Assembly: GCA_027364815.1 (NCBI GenBank)
Contig: DAHXOQ010000075.1
Span: forward strand, 1 to 10,971
Direction: 5' to 3'
DNA from: Acidobacteriaceae bacterium
Lineage (GTDB): Bacteria; Acidobacteriota; Terriglobia; Terriglobales; Acidobacteriaceae
DNA: 10,971 nt
Of this stretch, positions 5,998 to 10,971 are shown piece after piece. Each line of letters opens with the position of its first letter. The first letter of the stretch is position 1. The translations under genes and the position numbers were made by a program. The notes under the pieces were generated by a model. It worked only from the letters and a program-made list of their open reading frames with translations. It was not told where the DNA came from and did not search any database.

Positions 5998-6426
5998 TTA
6001 CAGCGGGTCGCCGAAGATGTGAAGACCGGCTGAACGGGCAGCGGTGGCGAGCTTGCGGTCGAAGGTGGCGAGGGTGTTCTTAGTTCTTAATGCAAGTTCA
6101 AGATATGTAGCGTCATAAGCGGTGAGATTGTATAGACGCGCAAGTAACAGGCAGGAATTCTGCAATGACGGTGAGAGTGCATTATCGAGGTTGATAGGAA
6201 GCATCTCAATCAACTGGGTAAAACGAACAATAGTGAGTATTGGAATATTGCCATGTCTTTCAGCCATCAAAATGCCATTCGTTAACTCAGTGAACCAAAG
6301 CGAAGGTACGATCGCTTCTTGAGCCTCAATGGCGTGCAGGATTTTATTGGCAACAGAGACTTCGGCTGGATCATCTCGATCTTTCAGCCATGCGAGAGCA
6401 GCAGAAGCGTCAAGAATGATCGCCAT
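5998..6426 (-). CDS. vapC: VapC-family PIN-domain toxin
   Basis: A 142-residue PIN-domain endoribonuclease, the toxin of a type II pair. The acidic metal-binding residues are all visible: D6 in ILDASA, E47 in WFTELTNG, D105 in LTAYDATYLELA and D123 in LATFDRKL. It is therefore likely active. Length and spacing match VapC proteins. VapC toxins cut tRNA or rRNA in a Mg2+-dependent manner; the target here is unknown. The ATG at 6426 is 6 bp after the antitoxin stop. The ribosome binding site is a weak GAAGGT inside the end of vapB, so translation is probably coupled. The VapC-like domain ends cleanly at 5998 and no further gene follows in the operon. Confidence 0.93.
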   Translation of the reverse strand: MAIILDASAALAWLKDRDDPAEVSVANKILHAIEAQEAIVPSLWFTELTNGILMAERHGNIPILTIVRFTQLIEMLPINLDNALSPSLQNSCLLLARLYNLTAYDATYLELALRTKNTLATFDRKLATAARSAGLHIFGDPL

Positions 6427-6432
6427 AAAAAT

Positions 6433-6696
6433 TTATTTCCGACCTTCGCGGATCCATTCAAGCACGGTGTCATCTGGAATGCCTTTAATCCTTGGAAAGT
6501 TAATCAGAGCTTCTACGGCTGCTGCGACCTCTTCTTTTGAACGGGCATTTGAAGTTGGGACGATATTTGCAACAGCGCGGCCACGCACGGTGATGGTGAA
6601 GCGCTCGCCGAGATCGACTTTGCGCAGGATCTCGGAGAGTTTGGTTTTGGCTTCGAAAGCGCCGATTTCAGTGTAGAGAGATTGTTCGGTAGGCAT
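6433..6696 (-). CDS. vapB: Phd/YefM-type antitoxin of the vapBC pair
   Basis: An 87-residue antitoxin. The N-terminal Phd/YefM DNA-binding fold covers about residues 9-48 (IGAFEAKTKLSEILRKVDLG, then ERFTITVRGRAVANIVP). A charged C-terminal tail (51-87, ending VLEWIREGRK) should wrap round the VapC active site. The ATG at 6696 follows GAGGTG (6701-6706) at 4-bp spacing. It is the first gene of the operon, with a near-consensus promoter overlapping two AACTAGTT palindromes. This is the expected layout for autorepression by the VapB-VapC complex. The symbol vapB is used for position; by fold it is Phd-like rather than AbrB- or RHH-like. Confidence 0.9.
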   Translation of the reverse strand: MPTEQSLYTEIGAFEAKTKLSEILRKVDLGERFTITVRGRAVANIVPTSNARSKEEVAAAVEALINFPRIKGIPDDTVLEWIREGRK

Positions 6697-6712
6697 GGAA
6701 CACCTCAGGTTA

Positions 6713-6740
6713 ATTGTAATTTAATCAACTAGTTTGTCAA
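6713..6740 (-). promoter_or_regulatory. vapBC promoter
   Basis: On the minus strand a perfect TTGACA (6735-6740) and TACAAT (6713-6718; 5 of 6) are spaced by 16 bp. The predicted transcription start, near 6706, leaves a leader of only about 10 nt that contains the GAGGTG ribosome binding site. It is the best-looking minus-strand promoter in the window. Confidence 0.75.
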
Positions 6741-6746
6741 CTAGTT
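6727..6746. promoter_or_regulatory. Probable VapB operator: two AACTAGTT palindromes
   Basis: Two identical 8-bp palindromes AACTAGTT (6727-6734 and 6739-6746) repeat at a 12-bp period, a little over one helical turn. One fills the spacer and the other overlaps the -35 of the vapBC promoter, so bound antitoxin would block RNA polymerase. Confidence 0.7.
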
Positions 6747-6796
6747 AATTAAGTATATCTGGAAACCTGATCGATATTCGATAGATTTAATTGAAG

Positions 6797-7417
6797 TTAG
6801 TCGACGAGTGGGAGAAATCTCTGTTTGAGTTCGTCGTAGCGCTCGACGCGACCGGTGAGAATGTCGTAGTACCAGGCGTGTAGCTGGAGGCGGGATTCAG
6901 AGAGTGCGTGGATGACGGAGGGTTGAGTGCGGAGGTTGTGAAGCTGGGCGATGACGTTGCCGCGAATGAGACTGGCGAGCTCGGCTTGAGGGCCGTCTGC
7001 CGGGTTGAGAGGCTGGCGGTATTTGAAAGCGTCTTCGACGTGGGAGAGCCAGAGTTTTGCCTTGGGGAGTGATTCAAGGGCGACGTGATCGAGTGCGGCT
7101 TTGATAGCGCCGCAATCGGAGTGGCCGCAGAGGATGATGTGACGGACCTTGATAACTTCAACGGCGTACTCGATTGTTGCGGCTACGCCGTCATCGGAGT
7201 TGTGCGACTCGGCGGGGACTACGTTGCCGGCGTTGCGGGTGATGAAGAGGTCGCCTGGCTCGGTGGAAAGTATGAGGTCGGGAACGACGCGCGAGTCCGA
7301 GCAGGTGATGAAGCGCCATCGTGGCGATTGCCGTTCAGAGAGCAGCTTGTAGTGGTCGCGGCGCTCGGGGAAGAGGTCGTGGGCAAAGTGCTGGTAGCCC
7401 TCAATGAGTTTGCGCAT
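6797..7417 (-). CDS. can: Beta-class carbonic anhydrase
   Basis: A 206-residue cytosolic zinc enzyme that interconverts CO2 and bicarbonate. Zinc ligands are visible as C39 in ITCSDSR, H99 and C102 in CGHSDCGA. D41 and R43 form the beta-class catalytic dyad. Other family blocks are PGDLFITRNAGNVV (54-67) and GVAATIEYAV (77-86). The ATG at 7417 was chosen over a longer frame from 7453 because GGAGGG (7424-7429) lies at 6-bp spacing. It overlaps the upstream regulator gene by 17 bp, so the two are cotranscribed and translation is likely coupled. The symbol is family-level; cynT is the other name used, but no cyanate genes are nearby. Its divergent neighbour is a decarboxylating dehydrogenase, which may link it to metabolic CO2. 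Confidence 0.95.
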   Translation of the reverse strand: MRKLIEGYQHFAHDLFPERRDHYKLLSERQSPRWRFITCSDSRVVPDLILSTEPGDLFITRNAGNVVPAESHNSDDGVAATIEYAVEVIKVRHIILCGHSDCGAIKAALDHVALESLPKAKLWLSHVEDAFKYRQPLNPADGPQAELASLIRGNVIAQLHNLRTQPSVIHALSESRLQLHAWYYDILTGRVERYDELKQRFLPLVD

Positions 7418-7733
7418 TGAAAGCCCTCCGAGTGGTTGAACCTTTTTGGACAAACTGGATCAGGCCGTCGACGAGGCAGTGCGCTTCGACAGGGTGACGT
7501 AACGGTAGCTTGCGGTTGATCTCGTAACTGTTGCGACGGCCCTCTCGCTCTACTATGAGGTAGCCGCCGGTGACGAGGTCGTCAATAATGCGTTGCACGG
7601 CGCGCTCGGTAATTCCAATTTTTTGAGCAAGATCGCGCATACGACTTTCAGGGCAGTCAGCGATCGAAAGTAGCACATGGGCGTGGTTGGTTAGGAAGGT
7701 CCAGGCGGCGGGTTGGGGGGTAGTCTTCTGCAT
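7401..7733 (-). CDS. Winged-helix (MarR-like) transcriptional regulator
   Basis: A 110-residue DNA-binding protein. The winged helix spans about residues 11-75: WTFLTNHAHVLLSIA, RMRDLAQKIGI, recognition helix ITERAVQRIIDDLVTGGY (41-58) and wing VEREGRRNSYEIN (61-73). A conserved-looking LPLRHPVEAH motif (76-85) and a short C-terminal helix follow. I took ATG 7733 because the codons before it lie in the operator and promoter region and look non-coding. There is no Shine-Dalgarno sequence before this ATG (only a T-run), so translation may be leaderless or weak. The gene's stop lies inside the start of the carbonic anhydrase gene. It is divergent from icd, and a 28-bp palindrome in between is its likely binding site. 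The effector is unknown. Confidence 0.85.
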   Translation of the reverse strand: MQKTTPQPAAWTFLTNHAHVLLSIADCPESRMRDLAQKIGITERAVQRIIDDLVTGGYLIVEREGRRNSYEINRKLPLRHPVEAHCLVDGLIQFVQKGSTTRRAFNAQTH

Positions 7734-7745
7734 AAAAAATACGAC

Positions 7746-7775
7746 TTGAAATACGCGACATAATTGTCGTATATT
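7746..7775 (+). promoter_or_regulatory. icd promoter
   Basis: TTGAAA (7746-7751) and TATATT (7770-7775) are separated by 18 bp. The predicted start near 7782 gives a leader of about 40 nt with GGAGAAG (7810-7816) before the icd ATG at 7822. The match is good for this GC-rich genome. Confidence 0.65.
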
Positions 7776-7776
7776 T
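7749..7776. promoter_or_regulatory. 28-bp imperfect palindrome between regulator and icd
   Basis: The dyad reads AAATA-N2-CGACA-N4-TGTCG-N2-TATTT, with 10 of 12 positions per arm paired. It overlaps both boxes of the icd promoter and lies 16-43 bp upstream of the regulator's ATG. A further half-site ATACGAC (7739-7745) is complementary to GTCGTAT (7766-7772). It is the natural candidate for the adjacent winged-helix protein to bind. Confidence 0.65.
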
Positions 7777-7821
7777 GAAATCACCAATCGTAGTGCCAAT
7801 TTTACCACTGGAGAAGAAGCG

Positions 7822-9327
7822 ATGAGCGCAATATTGAGCGGGGTTTGGGAAAAGGAAGCGGAGGCGGGAGGGAGGGCGACGAAGATACCGGTGACGGTGG
7901 CTTATGGCGACGGAATCGGTCCTGAGATCATGCGAGCGACGCTGCGGGTTTTGGAGGCGGCGGGTGCGCCGCTCGAGTACAGCGAGATAGAGATGGGCGA
8001 GGCGGTGTACAAGCGCGGGTTGACAGCAGGAATTCCCGACAGTGCGTGGGAGTCAATCGAGAGAACGCGCGTGTTGTTGAAGGCGCCGATCACGACACCG
8101 CAAGGCGGTGGGTACAAGTCATTGAATGTGACACTGCGCAAGACGCTGGGCCTTTATGCGAATGTACGGCCAGCGGTATCGTATGCACCGTTTGTGCGAA
8201 CGTATCATCCTCAGATGGATGTGGTGATTGTGCGCGAGAACGAGGAGGATTTGTATGCCGGCATTGAGCACCAGCAAACGGATGAAGTGATGCAGTGCCT
8301 GAAGTTGGTGAGTCGCCCGGGTTGCGAGCGAGTGATCCGATATGCCTTTGAATATGCGCGGCAAAACAAGCGACGGAAAGTGACGTGCATGACAAAAGAT
8401 AACATCATGAAGATGACTGATGGTCTGTTCCATAAGGTATTTGATGAGATCGGAGCCGAGTATCCGGAGATTGAGCAGAATCATCTGATCATTGATATTG
8501 GCGCGGCCCGGATGGCCGACTCTCCGGAGATTTTTGACGTTGTTGTGACCATGAATCTGTATGGCGACATCTTGTCTGATATCGCAGCGCAGGTGACGGG
8601 TTCGGTGGGGATTGCTCCTTCGGCCAATATTGGCAATCGCGCAGCTATGTTTGAGGCGATCCACGGATCCGCGCCGCAGATTGCAGGACAGGGCATTGCG
8701 AATCCATCAGGACTTTTACTGAGCGCTGTGATGATGCTTGTGCACTTGGGTCAGAACCAGTTGGCAGAGCGGATTCACAATGCCTGGCTCTGCGCCATTG
8801 AGGAAGGTGTCCACACGGCGGACTTGTTTACAGAGGGTATGAGCCGGGCCAAGGTGGGCACTGAGGAGTTTGCCTCGACGGTGATTGAAAGGCTGGGGCA
8901 GAAACCGCAGCGCTTGAAATCGGTGCGTTATGAGAATGTGGGGGCGTTTGCAGAGTTGGCAAAGGAAAACACTGCGATCAAGAGTAGTAAGCGGGCAACG
9001 AAGACGCTGGTGGGTGTTGATGTGTTTGTCCACTGGAAGGACGGATGCGCGAATGACTTGGCTGATGGTCTGAAGAGAATCGAGAGTGCCGAGTTGCCGT
9101 TGACGATGATTACCAACCGCGGCGTAAAGGTGTGGCCACAAGGGCACGCGGAGACCTATTGCACTGATCACTGGCGGTGCCGTTTCCACGCGAATTCGAC
9201 TATGGCTACAAAGCGGATATTGGATTTGCTTGAGCGGCTTGATGCCAGTGGGATTGGGTTCATCAAACTCGAAAATCTGTACCTATTTGATGGCGAGCCG
9301 GGATACTCACTGGGACAGGGACAGTAA
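7822..9327 (+). CDS. icd: Isocitrate dehydrogenase (Thermus/Rickettsia-like long form)
   Basis: A 501-residue cytosolic enzyme that oxidatively decarboxylates isocitrate to 2-oxoglutarate and CO2 in the TCA cycle. The beta-decarboxylating dehydrogenase core covers about residues 20-345, starting with VTVAYGDGIGPEI (24-36). Substrate and metal residues visible are S100, N102 and R106 in KSLNVTLRK, R116, R138 in VRENEEDLYAG, Y145, K192, and D249 and D253 in YGDILSDIAA. The coenzyme loop is HGSAPQIAGQGIANPSG (281-297). Residues from about 350 to 501 form the extra C-terminal domain seen in the long Thermus-type enzymes and absent in E. coli Icd. The coenzyme-specifying positions read Q286, I287, A293, unlike typical NADP enzymes. 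The ATG at 7822 follows GGAGAAG at 5-bp spacing. It is monocistronic, with a GC-rich hairpin after the stop. Confidence 0.93.
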   Translation: MSAILSGVWEKEAEAGGRATKIPVTVAYGDGIGPEIMRATLRVLEAAGAPLEYSEIEMGEAVYKRGLTAGIPDSAWESIERTRVLLKAPITTPQGGGYKSLNVTLRKTLGLYANVRPAVSYAPFVRTYHPQMDVVIVRENEEDLYAGIEHQQTDEVMQCLKLVSRPGCERVIRYAFEYARQNKRRKVTCMTKDNIMKMTDGLFHKVFDEIGAEYPEIEQNHLIIDIGAARMADSPEIFDVVVTMNLYGDILSDIAAQVTGSVGIAPSANIGNRAAMFEAIHGSAPQIAGQGIANPSGLLLSAVMMLVHLGQNQLAERIHNAWLCAIEEGVHTADLFTEGMSRAKVGTEEFASTVIERLGQKPQRLKSVRYENVGAFAELAKENTAIKSSKRATKTLVGVDVFVHWKDGCANDLADGLKRIESAELPLTMITNRGVKVWPQGHAETYCTDHWRCRFHANSTMATKRILDLLERLDASGIGFIKLENLYLFDGEPGYSLGQGQ

Positions 9328-9334
9328 AGTACGA

Positions 9335-9357
9335 GCAGGGGGCTGCGCGCCCCCTGC
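9335..9357 (+). terminator. GC-rich hairpin after icd
   Basis: A perfect 9-bp stem, GCAGGGGGC and GCCCCCTGC, with a 5-nt loop lies 8 bp after the icd stop. No T tract follows (ATATCC), so it may mark an mRNA 3' end or an inefficient terminator rather than a classical one. Confidence 0.6.
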
Positions 9358-9380
9358 ATATCCATAGCCTGCCTGTGTAA

Positions 9381-9427
9381 ATACAATTAACCATAGTTAA
9401 CAATTCTGAGTTACCATAGATTTGTAT
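9381..9427. promoter_or_regulatory. Dyad- and repeat-rich leader of mntH
   Basis: The 80 bp before mntH are AT-rich and repetitive. TTAAC-N4-GTTAA (9387-9400) is a dyad, ACCATAG occurs at 9390-9396 and again at 9413-9419, ACAATT occurs three times (9383, 9400, 9431), and ATACAA (9381-9386) is complementary to TTGTAT (9422-9427). This is consistent with a metal-regulator site (MntR or Fur family), but it does not match a consensus I know. I could not place a convincing -35/-10 pair. Confidence 0.4.
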
Positions 9428-9437
9428 CAGACAATTC

Positions 9438-10769
9438 ATGAATCCCTTTATCAAAGAACCGCATATGAGTACCGTCGAATCCTCTTTGCCGGAGGTGAAT
9501 GCGAGCGTGTCGATCTCTGGGTCAGCGAATTTCTGGCGGCGGTTGCTGGGATTTCTGGGGCCGGGATTTTTGATTGCCGTGGGCTATATGGACCCGGGAA
9601 ATTGGGCGACGGATATTGCGGGCGGCTCGCGGTTCGGGTACACGCTGCTCTTCGCGATCATGATTTCAAATCTGCTGGCGATATTGCTTCAGAGCCTGGC
9701 GCTGAAGCTGGGCGTTGCGACGGGCAGGGATCTGGCGCAGTTGTGCCGTGAGCGCACCAGTTTGAGAGTCAGCGTGGTGCTGTGGCTCATGGCCGAGATT
9801 GCGATTGTGGCCTGCGATCTGGCAGAGGTGATTGGTTCTGCGATTGCGCTGAAATTATTGTTTGGCATTCCGCTGATTTGGGGCGTGATGATTACGGGGC
9901 TCGACGTGCTGGTGATTCTGCTGTTGCAGAGCCGAGGGTTCCGGTATCTTGAGGCGCTGGTGATTACGCTGATCGGCACGATAGCGGCGATGTTCGCGGT
10001 GGAGATGTGGCTCTCAAAACCGAATATGGGCGCGGTAGTGTTGAATTTGTTTGTACCGCACAGGTCGATTGTGACAGATCCGGGGATGCTGTTTATCGCG
10101 ATTGGAATATTGGGCGCGACCGTGATGCCGCACAATTTGTATCTGCACTCGTCGATTGTGCAGAGCCGGAAATATTTGCGAACCGCGGCGGGCAAACGCG
10201 ATGCGATCAAGCTGGCGAGTATTGATTCGGCGCTGGCGTTGACGCTGGCGCTCTTTGTGAATGCGGCGATCTTGATTGTGGCGGCGGCGGTTTTCAATCG
10301 CAGCGGGCACTTTGAAGTGGCGGCGATTGAGGATGCGTATAAATTATTAAGTCCGCTGCTGGGCGTGGCGGGAGCGAGCACTCTCTTTGCTGTGGCGCTG
10401 TTGGCGAGCGGGCAGAACTCTTCGATTACGGGAACGCTGGCCGGTCAGGTGGTGATGGAGGGGTTTGTGAATTTGCGCGTGGCCCCCTGGCTCAGAAGGA
10501 TGATTACGCGCGGGCTTGCGATTTTGCCGACGGTGATTGTGGTGTGGCTGATGGGCGAAGAGGGAACAGAAAAACTGCTGCTGCTGAGCCAGGTGATTTT
10601 GTCGATGCAGTTGAGCTTTGCCGTGGTGCCGCTGGTTTACTTTACGAGCAAGCCGGAGATGATGGGCGAGTTTGTGAATGCGCGGTGGTTGAAGTGGATG
10701 GGATGGACGGCGGCAGTGCCGATTGCGGGATTGAATGGGTGGTTGCTGGTGATGGCGATTTGGGGGTGA
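9438..10769 (+). CDS. mntH: Nramp-family Mn2+/Fe2+:H+ symporter MntH
   Basis: A 443-residue inner-membrane transporter that imports manganese, and to a lesser degree iron, with protons. The family signature DPGN is at residues 52-55 in GYMDPGNWATDI (TM1). The TM6 motif ATVMPHNLYLHSS spans 227-239. Metal-binding D52, N55, A227 and M230 are all conserved, with H232 on the proton path. Length and hydrophobicity fit 11 TM segments. The soluble N-terminus (about 33 residues) is polar. Neither the ATG at 9438 nor a second at residue 10 (9465) has a good ribosome binding site, so the exact start is uncertain. The gene stands alone; no MntR-like regulator is in view. The upstream dyads suggest metal control. 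Confidence 0.95.
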   Translation: MNPFIKEPHMSTVESSLPEVNASVSISGSANFWRRLLGFLGPGFLIAVGYMDPGNWATDIAGGSRFGYTLLFAIMISNLLAILLQSLALKLGVATGRDLAQLCRERTSLRVSVVLWLMAEIAIVACDLAEVIGSAIALKLLFGIPLIWGVMITGLDVLVILLLQSRGFRYLEALVITLIGTIAAMFAVEMWLSKPNMGAVVLNLFVPHRSIVTDPGMLFIAIGILGATVMPHNLYLHSSIVQSRKYLRTAAGKRDAIKLASIDSALALTLALFVNAAILIVAAAVFNRSGHFEVAAIEDAYKLLSPLLGVAGASTLFAVALLASGQNSSITGTLAGQVVMEGFVNLRVAPWLRRMITRGLAILPTVIVVWLMGEEGTEKLLLLSQVILSMQLSFAVVPLVYFTSKPEMMGEFVNARWLKWMGWTAAVPIAGLNGWLLVMAIWG

Positions 10770-10800
10770 TTGGAGGTTTTGGTTTAGGAATAAAAGCAGC

Positions 10801-10845
10801 AAGTCAGCTTGCGCTGCGCGCAAATCAGCGAGTCAGCAAGTCAGC
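10801..10845. repeat. Short AAGTCAGC octamer repeats and a small hairpin
   Basis: AAGTCAGC occurs at 10801-10808. Three tandem octamers, AAATCAGC, GAGTCAGC and AAGTCAGC, follow at 10822-10845. Between them TTGCGC-TGC-GCGCAA (10809-10823) forms a 6-bp hairpin with a 3-nt loop. The block lies 30 bp after mntH. It may contribute to mRNA 3'-end formation, but there is no T tract. Confidence 0.6.
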
Positions 10846-10971
10846 GTGGCAACATTTAATTAACTTAAATATGTAGTTTTTGTTCTGAAATCACATGACA
10901 ATTTTTTGTGCATAAAATATTGCGGCATCGCGATTGCGTTGCATTTGGACTAACATTATGGGCATGAAGGT
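10846..10971. other. AT-rich intergenic DNA at the window end, no gene supported
   Basis: This stretch is strongly AT-rich compared with the genes around it and looks like the upstream region of a gene beyond the edge. An ATG at 10958 is followed by only 11 more bases, so no coding claim can be made. No clear promoter pair stands out. Confidence 0.4.

Noticed and set aside
6770..6782. ATCGA-TAT-TCGAT as a terminator after the carbonic anhydrase gene
   Set aside because: A 5-bp AT-rich stem with a 3-nt loop and no clear T tract is too weak to call.
9689..10381. 230-aa open frame on the minus strand inside mntH
   Set aside because: It is the antisense shadow of a clear Nramp gene with intact motifs. 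The protein is Ser/Ala/Ile-rich and unrecognisable.
10958..10971. Start of a new plus-strand gene at the window end
   Set aside because: Only 14 bases follow, with no clear ribosome binding site, so no frame can be tested.

Overview
The window looks like chromosomal DNA from a free-living, GC-rich Gram-negative bacterium. The mix of genes and the codon style suggest an Acidobacteriota member (Terriglobia/Acidobacteriaceae type). This is an impression from sequence style, not a phylogenetic result. Most of the window is housekeeping, transport and toxin-antitoxin genes. I saw no phage, IS element, CRISPR array, tRNA or rRNA.

Layout. Positions 1-809 (minus) hold the N-terminal 269 codons of the chaperone dnaK, cut by the window edge. 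At 1014-1328 (plus) is a small unrecognised basic protein with a CxC motif. It converges on a membrane-anchored protein with five Sel1 repeats (1343-2218, minus). A higBA toxin-antitoxin pair follows (2356-2922, minus), with a 17-bp perfect palindrome at its head. A 14-TM DHA2 (EmrB/QacA-like) exporter lies at 3139-4722 (plus) and ends at a good terminator. Just beyond it is a roughly 60-codon C-terminal remnant of a prohibitin/SPFH protein (4828-5010). Next on the minus strand are a Bax-inhibitor-1/YccA family membrane protein with its own terminator and a vapBC pair. The vapBC promoter is near consensus and carries two AACTAGTT palindromes.

The most coherent regulatory block is at 6797-9327. 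A winged-helix regulator (7401-7733, minus) overlaps and precedes a beta-carbonic anhydrase (6797-7417, minus). Divergent from them, across 88 bp, is an isocitrate dehydrogenase (7822-9327, plus). The shared gap has a clear promoter toward icd, covered by a 28-bp imperfect palindrome. One decarboxylating TCA enzyme, one CO2/bicarbonate enzyme and one regulator therefore appear to share a control region. The isocitrate dehydrogenase has Q-I-A at the positions where NADP enzymes have K-Y-V and NAD enzymes D-I-A, so its coenzyme preference is open. The window ends with an Nramp manganese transporter (mntH, 9438-10769) behind a dyad-rich leader, then a repeat-bearing intergenic region.

No clearly new multi-gene system is visible. 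The best leads are the regulator/carbonic anhydrase/icd control region, the icd coenzyme pocket, the higB start/operator overlap and the SPFH remnant.
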